Positions 48,331-58,425 are shown, numbered from the stretch's first letter. The stretch is DNA of 64,000 bases from Halosimplex rubrum (GCF_013415885.1 NZ_CP058910.1:4030001-4094000); one strand, 5' to 3'. Notes: a model not told the origin generated them from the letters alone. Translations and numbers: made by a program.

Positions 48331-49677
48331 ATGACATCCGTCGGTATCGACGCCATCGAGATCCGGACGGGGAAGCTGCGACTGGACCTGCCGGAGACGT
48401 TCGCGCCGGCGCAGGGCGACGACCCCGGCAAGTACACGAAAGGGCTCGGTCTGAACGCGAGTTCGTTCCCGGACGTGTACGAGGACATCGTGACGATGGG
48501 GGCCAACGCGGCCCACGACCTGATGGAGCGCAAGGGTCTGGAGCCGGAGGACATCGGCCGCATCGACGTGGCGACGGAGTCGGCGTTCGACAACTCCAAG
48601 CCCGTCTCGACGTACATCGCGGGCTGTCTCGAACAGGTGTACGACGGCGACTTCCACCACGCCAACAAGGGCGAGCGCAAGTTCGCCTGCATCTCGGGCA
48701 CCCAGAGCTTAGACGACGCGTACAACTGGATCCGCGCGGGACGCAACCGCGGTCGCTCGGCGCTGGTGATCGCCACCGACACCGCGCTGTACGCCCGCGA
48801 CGACCCCGGTGAGGCCACCCAGGGCGCCGGCGCCGTCGCCTTGCTCGTCAGCGAGGACCCCGACGTGGTCGAACTGTCGACCGATCAGGGCTACGGCAGC
48901 GCCGACGAGACGGACTTCCTGAAGCCCCAGCAGCAGTTCCCGAGCGTCGACGGCAAGCGATCCGTGCAGGTGTACCTCGCGCGGATGCGCGAGGCCGTCG
49001 AGGACTTCGAGTCCGTCGCGGGGACGATCCACCCCGACGACGCGGCGCTGATCCCCTTCCACACGCCGTTCCCGGGGATGGTCCGCAAGGCCGCCGCGCT
49101 CGCGTTCCGCCACGTCAGCCGCGACACGGAGATCGAGGAGGACCTCGCCGGCGAGATCGGCCGCCAGCCCCGCCGCGAGGCCTTCGACAGCGAGGAGGCG
49201 TTCCGCGAGGCCGCCGCCGACTACACCGACGATCTGACCGACACCGACGCCTACCGCGAGTGGTACGCCGAGACCGTCGAGCCCACGCTGACGATCTCCC
49301 GCGAGGTCGGCAACTGGTACACCGGGTCGGTCCACGTCGCCCGCCTCTCCGGGCTGAAGGCCGCCTACGAGGACGATATCGACATGACCGGCGAGACACT
49401 GATCGTCGGTTCCTACGGCTCGGGCGCCCAGGCGGAGATCCACGCCGAGACCGTCCAGTCGGGCTGGGCCGAGGAGATCGAGGCCCTCGATGTCGACGAG
49501 CAGTTGGCGGCGCGCTACGAGTTGACCTTCGAGGAGTACGAGGACGTCCACGACGTACACAACCACGACGAGGACGCCGGCGCCGCCGACGTGGACCAGT
49601 TCACCGCCCCCGAGTCGGAGTTCGTCTTCGACGGCTGGGGTCGGATGGGCGAGCGCAAGTACACCTACGTGGAGTGA
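48331..49677 (+). CDS. hmgB: hydroxymethylglutaryl-CoA synthase
   Basis: The 448-residue protein begins TSVGIDAIEIRTGKLRLDLP and has the eukaryote-type HMGS motifs. These are DIGRIDVATESAFDNSKPVS, the catalytic Cys in FACISGTQSLDDAYNW, the active His in LIPFHTPFPGMVRKAAAL, and GSYGSGAQAEIHAETVQ. It condenses acetyl-CoA with acetoacetyl-CoA, the entry to the mevalonate pathway that supplies archaeal lipids and the carotenoids made by the crtD operon. The last 60 coding bases are duplicated downstream at 49795 onward. Confidence 0.96.
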   Translation: MTSVGIDAIEIRTGKLRLDLPETFAPAQGDDPGKYTKGLGLNASSFPDVYEDIVTMGANAAHDLMERKGLEPEDIGRIDVATESAFDNSKPVSTYIAGCLEQVYDGDFHHANKGERKFACISGTQSLDDAYNWIRAGRNRGRSALVIATDTALYARDDPGEATQGAGAVALLVSEDPDVVELSTDQGYGSADETDFLKPQQQFPSVDGKRSVQVYLARMREAVEDFESVAGTIHPDDAALIPFHTPFPGMVRKAAALAFRHVSRDTEIEEDLAGEIGRQPRREAFDSEEAFREAAADYTDDLTDTDAYREWYAETVEPTLTISREVGNWYTGSVHVARLSGLKAAYEDDIDMTGETLIVGSYGSGAQAEIHAETVQSGWAEEIEALDVDEQLAARYELTFEEYEDVHDVHNHDEDAGAADVDQFTAPESEFVFDGWGRMGERKYTYVE

Positions 49678-49879
49678 TCGACTGAGAGCGACGGCGTCGC
49701 TCGAAGTCGCTTTTTTGGTCCAGATTTTTTGGCCGAGCGGGTCCCGCAGGCCCCGGAGGGGCCGAGGAACCCCGAGGCGAAAAAAGGTGGTCGCGAGTTC
49801 GTCTTCGACGGCTGGGGTCGGATGGGCGAGCGCAAGTACACCTACGTGGAGTGATCGACTGAGAGCGACGGCGTCGCTC
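49618..49879 (+). repeat. 85-base direct duplication of the hmgB 3' end around an inserted repeat
   Basis: Positions 49618-49702 (GAGTTCGTCTTCGACGGCTG to GACGGCGTCGCTC) recur exactly at 49795-49879. The second copy has no start or upstream gene and is a truncated hmgB tail (pseudogene fragment) with the same TGA. The 92 bases between the copies (49703-49794) contain copy 2 of the structured repeat. Perfect identity over 85 bases points to a recent event. Confidence 0.9.
49710..49793. repeat. structured non-coding repeat, copy 2
   Basis: An 84-base relative of 44819-44900: CTTTTTTGGTCCAGATTTTT at one end, CGAGGCGAAAAAAGGTGG at the other, with hairpin GGCCCC-GGA-GGGGCC in the middle. Compared with copy 1 the stem differs on both sides and still pairs. 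It follows the hmgB stop, where its T-runs could also end transcription, and lies between the two halves of the 85-base duplication. Confidence 0.65.
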
Positions 49880-49929
49880 CCGAATCGCCGCCCCGCAGTT
49901 TGATAGTGGTCAGGCCGAAACGGGTAGCC

Positions 49930-50679
49930 GTGAGCAACTGGTTGTTCCCGGACCGCGACGTGTCGGGGGCGCCCGACGACGGCGTCGACCCGGCCGACCC
50001 CGACGTGGACCCCGCGGAGGCGAACCTGGACACCGAGGCGACCCACGTCGAACCGCTCCGGGTCGACGCCGTCGACCCGGGGACCAGCATCCTGATCGCG
50101 GGACCGGCGATGACCGGCAAGCGGCGACTGCTGTTCGACCTCGTCGGCGGGTCGGCGTCGAAGACGGCCGCGTTCGTGACGACGAAAAAGCCCGCGCGAA
50201 AGGTGGCCGCCTGGTTCGCCGCGACCCGCCCCGAGACCGAGGTCTGGGACCGCTCCGTCGTCGACTGTACGGGCAGCGCCGGCCGCGAACGACGGTCCCG
50301 CACCCCCGAGATCGACGATCTGCGCGTGGTGTCCAGCCCCGGCGACCTGACCGGCGTCGGCATCGAGCTGACGGGCGTCCTCCGGGAGTGGCACCACGAC
50401 TCGGTCGCGGACCCGCGCGTCGGCCTGCACTCGCTGTCGACGCTGCTGATGTACACCGACCTGAAGCGCGTCTACCAGTTCCTCCACGTCGTCACCACTC
50501 GCGTCGCCAGCGTCGACGGCGTCGGCGTCTACACCCTCGACGTGAGCGCCGGCGGGTCGGCCCACGACGCGCTCAAACAGCTGTTCGACGCCATGGTCGA
50601 GGTCCGCCCCGGCGACGACGGCTCGGAGTTCAGAGTCCGGGGCGGCGACTTCGGCCCCCGCTCGTGGACGACGTTCTGA
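49930..50679 (+). CDS. RecA/KaiC-like haloarchaeal protein, 249 aa
   Basis: GTG 49930 gives MSNWLFPDRDVSGAPDDGVD. After an acidic N-terminus a P-loop-like GPAMTGKR (residues 58-65) sits in SILIAGPAMTGKRRLLFDL. It is followed by strands such as AAFVTTKKPARKVAAWFA, DDLRVVSSPGDLTGVGIEL and VGLHSLSTLLMYTDLKRVY, typical of RecA-fold proteins related to haloarchaeal KaiC-like families. The Lys is present but followed by Arg, not Ser/Thr, so nucleotide hydrolysis is doubtful. Function unknown. Confidence 0.7.
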   Translation: MSNWLFPDRDVSGAPDDGVDPADPDVDPAEANLDTEATHVEPLRVDAVDPGTSILIAGPAMTGKRRLLFDLVGGSASKTAAFVTTKKPARKVAAWFAATRPETEVWDRSVVDCTGSAGRERRSRTPEIDDLRVVSSPGDLTGVGIELTGVLREWHHDSVADPRVGLHSLSTLLMYTDLKRVYQFLHVVTTRVASVDGVGVYTLDVSAGGSAHDALKQLFDAMVEVRPGDDGSEFRVRGGDFGPRSWTTF

Positions 50680-50805
50680 AACGCAGATAGCTGACCGTCG
50701 AACGCGGTCGCCGCGGTCGCCGTCCCGGCGGCGGCGCGAGACCGCGTCGGTGTCGGTACAGGCAGAAGATACTTGTCACGGTGTACCAAACCCGGCGGTG
50801 AAGCC

Positions 50806-51012
50806 ATGACGGACCACGCGACGCGACCCGGCGAGGCGGACAGTGCCGAGAGCCAGCCGTCCGCGGACGTGCGAGTCGCCCCCGCCGACACCGAGGGCGT
50901 CGCCGCCACGGACGCCTACGAGGTCGACGGCGGCGTGGTCCTCTTCGATACCGAGAACCCGCTCGCCTGGGTCGAGTCCGACGACGCGCTCGCGCTCGGG
51001 CGGATGGCCTGA
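50806..51012 (+). CDS. small acidic haloarchaeal protein, 68 aa
   Basis: ATG 50806 (MTDHATRPGEADSAESQPS) is preferred over an in-frame upstream start. The C-terminal half, TDAYEVDGGVVLFDTENPLA then WVESDDALALGRMA, matches a conserved haloarchaeal small-protein family without assigned function. It may be co-transcribed with the 51037 gene 24 bases downstream. Confidence 0.65.
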   Translation: MTDHATRPGEADSAESQPSADVRVAPADTEGVAATDAYEVDGGVVLFDTENPLAWVESDDALALGRMA

Positions 51013-51036
51013 GCGGCGACCGCGGCGACCGACCGA

Positions 51037-51456
51037 GTGGGAACCCTTTTGCACGCGAGCGCGCAACTCGCGGACGTGTTAGGCGACGGTGACGGCGACG
51101 ACGACCCGTTCGAGGACCCCTTCGAGGAGGGACGCTCCGAGTCCTCGCTCGGGCCCGACATCCCGGAGGTGGACGTGCCCGAAGTGGAGGTGCCGTCGGT
51201 CGAGACGAGCCACGACGACTTCGACGCCGACGTGGACCCGGAGCTCAGGCGGACGTTCTGGCGGCTCGTCGTCGTCTTCGACGTCGCCCTGCTCGCGCTG
51301 TCGCTCGGGCCGATGTTCGTCTACTTCCGGGGCGACTGGGAGACGGGCGGCCCGCTGTTCGCGCTCGGCGCGATCTCCTTCGCCTACGGCGTCTTCACCT
51401 ACCGCCGCTATCGCGCCGACGACGACGCCGGCGAGCCGGACGCCGTCGGCGAGTGA
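51037..51456 (+). CDS. small membrane protein with acidic N-terminus, 139 aa
   Basis: The frame starts at GTG 51037 or, as likely, GTG 51076 (VLGDGDGDDDPFEDPFEEG). An acidic cytoplasmic half with repeated PEVxVP patterns leads to two membrane helices (about residues 73-94 and 104-122) and a basic YRRYRADD turn. It belongs to a haloarchaea-restricted type of small membrane protein. Function unknown. Confidence 0.6.
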   Translation: MGTLLHASAQLADVLGDGDGDDDPFEDPFEEGRSESSLGPDIPEVDVPEVEVPSVETSHDDFDADVDPELRRTFWRLVVVFDVALLALSLGPMFVYFRGDWETGGPLFALGAISFAYGVFTYRRYRADDDAGEPDAVGE

Positions 51457-51522
51457 CCGCGTTCCCGCCCGGCGGCCTCGCCGACCGGAACCGCTAACCC
51501 CGCGAGGCCGCTACCGCCGCCC

Positions 51523-52005
51523 ATGCGAACGGTCCGCGACGAGTCCGGGCGGCGTCTGGTCCTGCTGAAGGAGTCGAGCGACGCCTCGCTCGTGCGCGAC
51601 CCCGAGACGGGCGAACAGCGCCACGTCCCCAACGGCCGGATCGAACCCGTCGACGGCGAGTCGCCGCTGGAGACGGCCAGCCGCGCCGTTCCCGAACCGG
51701 TCCGGGCCGTGGCGAGCGCCGTCCACGACGACCGCTCGCTCGGGCTCCTGGTGGAGATCGACGCCCGCTCACCCGTCGACGTGCGGACGCTGACGGACGC
51801 GGTGGACCTCTGCGAGAGCGACCTGCACGGCCACCTCTCGGAGTTCCGGGCGGCCGGTCTCGTCACGGAGACCGACGCCGCCGGCGTCCGCGGCTACGAG
51901 ACGACCGAGCGGGCGAGCGACGGGCTGGCCGCGATGCGCGGCAGTGCCCGCGGCGACGGCGACGACCCGGGGGCTGATGACGACCCCGCAATCGGCGACG
52001 CCTGA
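51523..52005 (+). CDS. winged-helix regulatory-type protein, 160 aa
   Basis: The N-terminal 45 residues (MRTVRDESGRRLVLLKESSD, then VRDPETGEQRHVPNGRIEPV) form a small beta domain. A winged helix follows: VPEPVRAVASAVHDDRSLGL, RTLTDAVDLCESDLHGHLSE and FRAAGLVTETDAAGVRGYET. The tail is acidic. The layout fits a haloarchaeal transcription-regulator-like family. Targets are unknown. Confidence 0.7.
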   Translation: MRTVRDESGRRLVLLKESSDASLVRDPETGEQRHVPNGRIEPVDGESPLETASRAVPEPVRAVASAVHDDRSLGLLVEIDARSPVDVRTLTDAVDLCESDLHGHLSEFRAAGLVTETDAAGVRGYETTERASDGLAAMRGSARGDGDDPGADDDPAIGDA

Positions 52006-52041
52006 CCAAGACATTTACCGGAGCGCTCGCCACGGGGAGGT

Positions 52042-52455
52042 ATGAGCCGGGACCGGCTGCGGGCGCACGTCGTCGGCGAGCGCCCGAAGCGGATCCCGGT
52101 CGCGTTCGGGGTCGGCGTCGCCGCCGCGGTCGCGCTCGAACTCCTCTTGGCGGCACTGGGTGCAAGTGGCGGATTCGCTGTGGTGACCGTCGTCACCTAC
52201 GTCCTCGGTGCCGCGGGGCTGACTCGCCTCGTGCTCCGGTGGTCCGGCGGACTGGTCACCGTCTGGGGCGGCGTGTTCCCCCTGATGTTCGCGTTCGCCT
52301 GGCGGTTGTTCTCGTACGTCGGGCCCGGGCCCAGTTTCGGTCAGATACTCGGCCCGGCGGTCGCGTACACGGTCGGTGTCGGGACAGTGTGGTACGCACT
52401 CGGGATCGCTCTCCTGACGCCGCCCGGAGACTCGCTTGCGCGCCCCACTCGGTAA
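52042..52455 (+). CDS. small four-helix membrane protein, 137 aa
   Basis: Four hydrophobic segments are visible (about residues 19-40, 44-62, 70-90 and 105-126) after a basic start (MSRDRLRAHVVGERPKR). No family motif is recognised. It lies 36 bases after the winged-helix gene on the same strand and is convergent with rad50, so its 3' end abuts that operon. Confidence 0.65.
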   Translation: MSRDRLRAHVVGERPKRIPVAFGVGVAAAVALELLLAALGASGGFAVVTVVTYVLGAAGLTRLVLRWSGGLVTVWGGVFPLMFAFAWRLFSYVGPGPSFGQILGPAVAYTVGVGTVWYALGIALLTPPGDSLARPTR

Positions 52456-52502
52456 TACGGGGTCGCCCGAAACCCGGGCCTGTCCGGGCGTGGCATCCGG
52501 TC

Positions 52503-55202
52503 TCAGTCGTCGGCCTCGACGGCCTCGGCGAGGCGGTCTTCCGGGCTCTCGCGGCGGACCGACGAGCGATTGGTGGTCGAGTCCTTCTCGACGCGGACCA
52601 GGTCGTCGGCGGCGCCGACGAGTTCGTCGTCGTGGCTGACGACGAGGATCTGCTCGACGCCGTACTCGCGCATCGCCTCGACGAGTTCGACGAGCTGGGA
52701 GACGTGGCCCGAGTCGAGGAAGACGGTCGGTTCGTCGAGGATGAGCGGCGGCATCGGGGCCGCGCCCTCGATACCCTCGGCGAGCAGCCGGTAGATGGCA
52801 CACCGGAGGCTGAGGTTAAAGAGGGCGCGCTCGCCGCCCGACAGCTGTTCGGGGTCGAGCGGCTCGCCGTCCTTCTGGTAGACGGTGAGTTCGTACTCGC
52901 CGGAGAGCTCGATGCGGGCGTACGAATCGTTCTGGTAGACCAGATCGAATATCTCGTTGAGCATCGCCTCCAGGCTCTCGACGTTGCGCCGGCGCAGCTC
53001 GGCGCGCAGGTCGCCGTACATCCGCTGGAGTTGCTCGGCCTCCTCGTACAGCGAGTCGAGGCGCTCGACGGCGTCGGCCAGGTCCTCACGGCGCTCGCGC
53101 AGGGACTCGAGTTCCTCGATCTCCGCCTCGACGCCGCCGATCGCGCTCTGTAGCTCGTCGCGCCGTTCGCGCAGCTCCTCCAGCTTCGCGTCGGCCTTCT
53201 CGATGTACTGCTCGGCGTTCTCGCGCTGCTCGCGCGCCCCCTCGATCCGGTCCTCGTCGAACGCCTCCTGCAGGTCCGACCGGCGCTCGCGCTTCTCGGC
53301 GAGGCGTTCGCGGCGCTCGTCGTTGGTCTCTTTGAGGTGCTCGCGCCGGTCGCGCAGGCGCTCGACGGCGTCGGTCGCGTCGGCGACGGCGTCAAGCAGC
53401 TCCTCGACCCGTTCGAGTCGTTCGCGGCGCTCGCGGATCGTTCCGACTTCCTGGTTGATCTCACCGACGCGTTCGCGCGACTCCTCGGCGGCGTCCTCGC
53501 GGTCCGCCGCCGCTTCGCGCTTGTCCGCCGCCTCCGATTCGAGGTCGTCGGCCTCCTCGCGGAGCCGCTCGGCCTGCTCGACCTTCTCTTCGACAGTCTG
53601 TTCCTCCTGTTCGAGTAACTGCTCGAACGTCGATTGGTCGGACCGACACTCACGGATCTCGGACTCGACCTCGACGAGCCGTTCGGCCTCTTCGAGCCGG
53701 TCCTCGAGGTCGTCGCGGCGCTCGCGGGCATCGTCGAGGTCGTTTTCCAGCTCGGCCAGCCGCTCGCGGTCGTCGTCGATAGACTCGACGTGGGGCGAGT
53801 CGTCGACGTCCTGGCCGCATTCGGGACACTTCCCCTGCTCCAGCAGCGCCTCGGCCTCCTCGATCCGCTCGCGCTGGTTCTTCACGTCCGATTCGAGGCT
53901 GGCGACGGTCTCGCGGACCTCGCTCAGATCGTCGCCGACCTCCTCGCGGAGGGTCTCGGCCTCGCCGAAGTCGACGGGCGCATCGTCGAACTCGCTCTCC
54001 AGGGAGTCGATGCGCTCGGCCAGCCCGTCGATCTTCTCGCGACGGTCGCCGAGCGCGTCTCGGGTCTCGGCCACGTCGGATTCGAGGTCGTCGGCCTGCT
54101 CGCGCTTCGCTTCGGCCTGCGATTCGAGGTCGTCGGCGCTCTCCCGGAGGTTCTCGGCCTTGGTCGTGTGCTCGGACACCGCCGCGGTCACCTCCTGCAG
54201 CGTCTCCTGTAGCTCGTCGTCGCGCTCGGCGAGGTCGTCGAGCCGCGACTCGACGGCGGCCGGCTCGGGCAGGTCGTCGGCGCTCCCGTCGAGTTCGGTC
54301 TCGGGGAGCAGATCGCCCAGTTCCTCGCGGTGCTCCGTCCTGGTCTCCCGGTGGTCGGCGATCGTCTCCGCCAGCTCCTCGCGGTCGCGCTCGGTCTCGG
54401 AGATGGTCTCCCGGAGCGCCTCGATATCCGATTCGAGGTCGTCGAGTTCCGCGCGCTTCTCCTCGTGGCTGTCGAGGATCTCCGCGGCTCGGTCGCGCGT
54501 CTCGACGGCCTTCTCGCGCTGGCCCTCGAAGCGTTCGATGTCCGAGGTGACCGATTCGAGGTCCGTCCGGTGGTCGTTGAGCCGCGCGTGGAGGTTCTCG
54601 TCTTCCTTGGCCTCGATCTGGTCGTCGAGCTGTGAGAGCGAGCCGCGCTTGTCCCGGCGGACGCGGTCGACGCCGACGCGGGCGTCGCTGGCGCGCTCGC
54701 GGTACTCCTCCAGTTTCCCGAGTTGGAGCAGCGAGTCGAGCATGTCCTGGCGCTCGTCCGGGCTGGCGTTGATGAGTTTGTTCACCTCGCCCTGGCGGAC
54801 GTACGCGCAGTTGACGAACGCCTCGGCGTCCATCCGCAGCAGGCCCTCGACGTAGCCGCGCACGTCGCGGGCGCCCTCGACGGTCCCCTCGGGTCCCTCC
54901 AGCACGCACTTGGCGGTCTGGGCCTGCTCGCCCGTCGCCCGCACGCGCCGTTCGACGTGGTAGGCGTCGCCGTCGTGGGCGAACCACAGCTCGACCTCGG
55001 CGTCGTCGGCACCGATGGTGACCACCTCGTCGAGGGTGTTGTCCAGCGCCTTCGAGCCGTACAGCGCGAAGAAACAGGCCTCCAGCAACGAGGACTTGCC
55101 GCTGCCGTTGAGCCCGTGGATGACCGTCACCCCGCGGTCGAGGCGCACGTCCGCATCGTCGTAGCACTTGAAGTTCGACAGCCTGACGCGCTCGAACCTC
55201 AC
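52503..55202 (-). CDS. rad50: DNA double-strand break repair ATPase Rad50
   Basis: The 899-residue SMC-like protein begins [20 protein letters not shown] with Walker [10 protein letters not shown] (residues 30-38). It has two long coiled-coil arms, the zinc hook CPECGQDV at residues 459-466, the signature [14 protein letters not shown], Walker [13 protein letters not shown] and H-loop VVSHDDEL. It pairs with Mre11 to process DNA ends. It lies after mre11 with a four-base overlap, the conserved archaeal order. It is a useful reference for the much shorter hooked ATPase at 29029. Confidence 0.97.
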   Translation of the reverse strand: MRFERVRLSNFKCYDDADVRLDRGVTVIHGLNGSGKSSLLEACFFALYGSKALDNTLDEVVTIGADDAEVELWFAHDGDAYHVERRVRATGEQAQTAKCVLEGPEGTVEGARDVRGYVEGLLRMDAEAFVNCAYVRQGEVNKLINASPDERQDMLDSLLQLGKLEEYRERASDARVGVDRVRRDKRGSLSQLDDQIEAKEDENLHARLNDHRTDLESVTSDIERFEGQREKAVETRDRAAEILDSHEEKRAELDDLESDIEALRETISETERDREELAETIADHRETRTEHREELGDLLPETELDGSADDLPEPAAVESRLDDLAERDDELQETLQEVTAAVSEHTTKAENLRESADDLESQAEAKREQADDLESDVAETRDALGDRREKIDGLAERIDSLESEFDDAPVDFGEAETLREEVGDDLSEVRETVASLESDVKNQRERIEEAEALLEQGKCPECGQDVDDSPHVESIDDDRERLAELENDLDDARERRDDLEDRLEEAERLVEVESEIRECRSDQSTFEQLLEQEEQTVEEKVEQAERLREEADDLESEAADKREAAADREDAAEESRERVGEINQEVGTIRERRERLERVEELLDAVADATDAVERLRDRREHLKETNDERRERLAEKRERRSDLQEAFDEDRIEGAREQRENAEQYIEKADAKLEELRERRDELQSAIGGVEAEIEELESLRERREDLADAVERLDSLYEEAEQLQRMYGDLRAELRRRNVESLEAMLNEIFDLVYQNDSYARIELSGEYELTVYQKDGEPLDPEQLSGGERALFNLSLRCAIYRLLAEGIEGAAPMPPLILDEPTVFLDSGHVSQLVELVEAMREYGVEQILVVSHDDELVGAADDLVRVEKDSTTNRSSVRRESPEDRLAEAVEADD

Positions 55203-56461
55203 TGGTACTCACCCCAGGTGGCCTGGCCGTCCTCGTCCTCGTCCTCGTCGGGCGCTTCGGTTCCGTCGTCGGGCGTCACGTCCGCATCGACGGGCCCCTC
55301 GTCGCCGTCACTGCCTTCGTCTGCAGCGTCGTCGTCCCCAGCGGATCCGGCGGACTCGAACGCCGCGGGGTCGCCGTCCGCGACGAGGTCGGCGACCGTG
55401 TCCTGGACGACGTCGTCGACGTTGGAGTCGGCGACCTTGCTGGCGCGGACGGTCTCGTCGATCGAACGGGCCGCGTCGCTGAGGCCCAGGTCGCGGACGC
55501 GCTCGCGGACGGCGTCGTCGGGGTCGGCGAAGGAAACCTCCCGCTCGCTCTCCTCGGCGGTCTCCCGGCGGTCGGTGACGCGGGCGACCAGCGCCCCGCG
55601 GTCCAGCGCGAACTCCTCGACGGCGGCGGGCGTGACCGGCTCGCCCTCGCCCTCGACGGTCACGACGACGACGGCGTCCGCCAGGTCGTACTCGCCGACG
55701 CGCTGGCGGACGCGCTCGACGCCCTCGCCCTCGCCGAGTTCGAGGTCGACGAAGACGAACTCCCGGGTGTCCAGCCCCCGACGGCGCACGTCCACCTCGC
55801 CGTCGAACTCGACGACGTTGTACCCGCGTTCGTCGCGCTCGGCGGCGCTGGTGCGCTCGGTCGACCCGCAGTAGGTGACCCAGGTGTCGTCGACCTGCGC
55901 GGTCTCGGCGTGGTGGTTGTCGCCGAGCAGGAGCGCGTCGAACTCGACGTCGGTCGTCGCGAAGATCTCGCTGGGGTCCCACTCCCCGAAGTCGAACGGC
56001 TCGAACAGCCCGTGCGTGACCAGGGCGGCGTGGTCGGCGTCGTGGGCGTCCAGGTCGAGTTCGAACCCCTCGCGCTTCGAGCGCGGGACGAAGTCCAGTC
56101 CGTAGAAGGCCGTCGCTCCCACCTCGACGGGGTCGGGGCCGAGTCGGGTGGCGAGCCCGAGCGACTCGAACAGATCGAGCCACTGGCCCTCGCGTTTGGC
56201 CTCGTGGTTGCCGACGACGGCGAGGAAGGGCACGTCGGCGTCGTCGAGCGTCCGCAGGACCGAGAGAGTGCCCATGATGTCGTCGAGGGTCGGCCGCCGG
56301 TCGTGAAAGAGGTCGCCGGCGTGGACGACCGCGTCGACGTCCTCGGCGGCGGCGTCGTCGACCACCTGGCGGAACGCGTCGAGGTAGTCCCGCTTGCGCT
56401 CCGGCCGGTGGTACTGCCGGTAGCCGAGGTGGGTGTCCCCGGTGTGTATCACGCGCGTCAT
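55199..56461 (-). CDS. mre11: DNA double-strand break repair nuclease Mre11
   Basis: The 420-residue protein has the phosphoesterase motifs in order: [44 protein letters not shown] and [12 protein letters not shown]. These ligate two Mn2+ ions for 3'-5' exonuclease and endonuclease activity. The C-terminal 70 residues are acidic and disordered. The gene starts at ATG 56461 and overlaps rad50 by four bases, so the two subunits are made together. Confidence 0.97.
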   Translation of the reverse strand: MTRVIHTGDTHLGYRQYHRPERKRDYLDAFRQVVDDAAAEDVDAVVHAGDLFHDRRPTLDDIMGTLSVLRTLDDADVPFLAVVGNHEAKREGQWLDLFESLGLATRLGPDPVEVGATAFYGLDFVPRSKREGFELDLDAHDADHAALVTHGLFEPFDFGEWDPSEIFATTDVEFDALLLGDNHHAETAQVDDTWVTYCGSTERTSAAERDERGYNVVEFDGEVDVRRRGLDTREFVFVDLELGEGEGVERVRQRVGEYDLADAVVVVTVEGEGEPVTPAAVEEFALDRGALVARVTDRRETAEESEREVSFADPDDAVRERVRDLGLSDAARSIDETVRASKVADSNVDDVVQDTVADLVADGDPAAFESAGSAGDDDAADEGSDGDEGPVDADVTPDDGTEAPDEDEDEDGQATWGEYQ

Positions 56462-56636
56462 CTGTCACCGGGTACGAAACCCCCGCCTAAAGAGGTGTCG
56501 CGAGCGCGGTGAAAGTGTTCTCGCGCGGTACGGTCGACGTGCTCCCCGGTTCGGCGGTCCCGGCACGGCGGGGCGGTGAGAGAGCGACGAGAACGCGTGG
56601 AGAGCGGCTCGGGCGGAGGACGGTTCGGGGGCGAGA

Positions 56637-56903
56637 CTATTCGATCTCGAGCGTGTAGATCCGCTTGCGGGCGTCGGCGAAGGAGAATCGCGAACTGACC
56701 ACGTCGACGTCTTCGAGTCGGTTCAGCGCGTAGCGGACGGTCCGCGGGGGCAGCAGCGTCTCCTCGGCGAGCTGGCTCTGGGTCAACGCGTCGTTGTACT
56801 CCAGGGTCTTGGCCACCAGTTTCGCGCTCGGCGGCAGGTCGCGAACGGCGTCCCAGCCCTCTTCGGCCGCCGATTCCGCCTCTGCAGTTTCGGACGTGCT
56901 CAT
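56637..56903 (-). CDS. MarR/TrmB-like winged-helix regulator, 88 aa
   Basis: A single winged helix: LPPSAKLVAKTLEYNDALTQ, SQLAEETLLPPRTVRYALNR, LEDVDVVSSRFSFADARKR and IYTLEIE. A 20-residue acidic N-terminal tail precedes it. A TATA-like AAATATTATT on the minus strand lies about 28 bases before ATG 56903, so translation is leaderless. It is divergent from pan with an AT-rich spacer, which could let it influence pan expression (inference). Confidence 0.82.
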   Translation of the reverse strand: MSTSETAEAESAAEEGWDAVRDLPPSAKLVAKTLEYNDALTQSQLAEETLLPPRTVRYALNRLEDVDVVSSRFSFADARKRIYTLEIE

Positions 56904-56930
56904 GCTGTCTTCCGCTTCTGGATACAGCCT

Positions 56931-56940
56931 AATAATATTT
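56931..56940 (-). promoter_or_regulatory. TATA element of the winged-helix gene
   Basis: AAATATTATT on the minus strand, 28-37 bases before ATG 56903; the spacer is notably AT-rich. Confidence 0.55.
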
Positions 56941-57120
56941 CCCGTTTCGAATAATTACCTCTGTGAATCTATCGGCAAGAACCGCGGCCGCGGTCAGCGG
57001 GACGGGATCTCGGTTGTTTCGAGGTAACGTACCACATAATTTTCCCAGAGAATCGGCCGACAGCGTCGGAGACGAGTGAGACATCTCGGATCGGCAAGTG
57101 ACCCGACCGACCCGAAACCT

Positions 57121-57128
57121 CTTATTAT
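57121..57128 (+). promoter_or_regulatory. TATA element of pan
   Basis: CTTATTAT ends 23 bases before ATG 57151, the classic spacing for a leaderless archaeal transcript. Confidence 0.6.
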
Positions 57129-57150
57129 CCCATCCGCTAGCAGGGGTGTA

Positions 57151-58362
57151 ATGACCGACACCGTGGACGAGGTGGACCTGCCGTACGACGACGACGCGTC
57201 CCAACAGGACAAAATCGAGGCGCTGGAGGAGCGCCTGGAGGTGCTCGAGTCGCAGAACGAGGAGATGCGGGACAAGCTGCTGGACGCCAACGCGGAGAAC
57301 AACAAGTACCAGCAGAAACTCGAACGGCTCACCCACGAGAACAAGAAGCTCAAGCAGTCGCCGCTGTTCGTCGCCACGGTGCAGGAGCTGACCGACGACG
57401 GCGTCATCATCAAACAGCACGGCAACAACCAGGAGGCCATCACCGAGGTCACCGACGAGATGCGCGACGACCTCGAACCCGATTCGCGCGTGGCCGTCAA
57501 CAACTCGCTGTCAATCGTCAAGAGCCTCGAAGACGAGACGGACGTGCGCGCCCGCGTCATGGAGGTCGAGGAGTCGCCCGAGGTGACCTACCAGGACATC
57601 GGCGGTATCGAGGACCAGCTCGAAGAGGTCCGCGAGACCGTCGAGATGCCGCTGAAGAACCCCGACATGTTCGAGGAAGTCGGGATCGAACCGCCGAGCG
57701 GCGTCCTGCTGCACGGCCCGCCGGGCACCGGCAAGACGATGCTCGCCAAGGCCGTCGCCAACCAGACCGACGCGACGTTCATCAAGATGGCCGGCTCCGA
57801 ACTCGTCCACAAGTTCATCGGCGAGGGCGCCAAGCTCGTCCGCGACCTCTTCGAGCTCGCCCGCCAGCACGAGCCGTCGGTCCTGTTCATCGACGAGATC
57901 GACGCCATCGCGGCCAAGCGGACCGACTCCAAAACGTCGGGCGACGCCGAGGTCCAGCGGACGATGATGCAGTTGCTCTCGGAGATGGACGGCTTCGAGG
58001 AGCGCGGCGAGATCCGCATCATCGCCGCCACCAACCGCTTCGACATGCTCGACCGGGCCATCCTCCGTCCGGGCCGCTTCGACCGCCTGATCGAGGTGCC
58101 CAAGCCGGACATCGAGGGCCGCGAGCAGATCTTCAAGATCCACACGCGCAAGATGAACCTCGACGAGGAGCTGGACTTCGCCCAGCTGGCCGACATGACC
58201 GGCGAGGCCTCCGGTGCCGACGTGAAGGCCGTCTGCACCGAGGCAGGCATGTTCGCCATCCGCGACGACCGCACCGAGGTCCGCATGCAGGACTTCCTCG
58301 ACGCCTGGGACAAGATCCAGGCCGAAGACGAGGAAGAAGACATCTCGCGTACCTTCGCCTGA
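57151..58362 (+). CDS. pan: proteasome-activating nucleotidase (AAA ATPase)
   Basis: The 403-residue protein has an N-terminal coiled coil (about 20-75) and an OB domain (78-130: [20 protein letters not shown]). An AAA+ module follows with Walker A GPPGTGKT, pore-loop [14 protein letters not shown], Walker [15 protein letters not shown] and arginine fingers in LRPGRFDR. It unfolds substrates for the 20S proteasome. The last residues are SRTFA: the HbYX docking motif appears as Thr-Phe-Ala rather than hydrophobic-Tyr-X. ATG 57151 is chosen because the TATA box lies inside any longer version. Confidence 0.96.
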   Translation: MTDTVDEVDLPYDDDASQQDKIEALEERLEVLESQNEEMRDKLLDANAENNKYQQKLERLTHENKKLKQSPLFVATVQELTDDGVIIKQHGNNQEAITEVTDEMRDDLEPDSRVAVNNSLSIVKSLEDETDVRARVMEVEESPEVTYQDIGGIEDQLEEVRETVEMPLKNPDMFEEVGIEPPSGVLLHGPPGTGKTMLAKAVANQTDATFIKMAGSELVHKFIGEGAKLVRDLFELARQHEPSVLFIDEIDAIAAKRTDSKTSGDAEVQRTMMQLLSEMDGFEERGEIRIIAATNRFDMLDRAILRPGRFDRLIEVPKPDIEGREQIFKIHTRKMNLDEELDFAQLADMTGEASGADVKAVCTEAGMFAIRDDRTEVRMQDFLDAWDKIQAEDEEEDISRTFA

Positions 58363-58425
58363 GCGGCGCCCACGGTCGTCGGTCACGACCGCAACCGTTT
58401 TTTCGCTTTCGCTGTCAGTTTCGGT

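Noticed and set aside
49795-49879. Second small gene encoding the C-terminus of HMG-CoA synthase
   Set aside because: It is an exact copy of the preceding 3' end without a start codon or promoter, so a duplication fragment.
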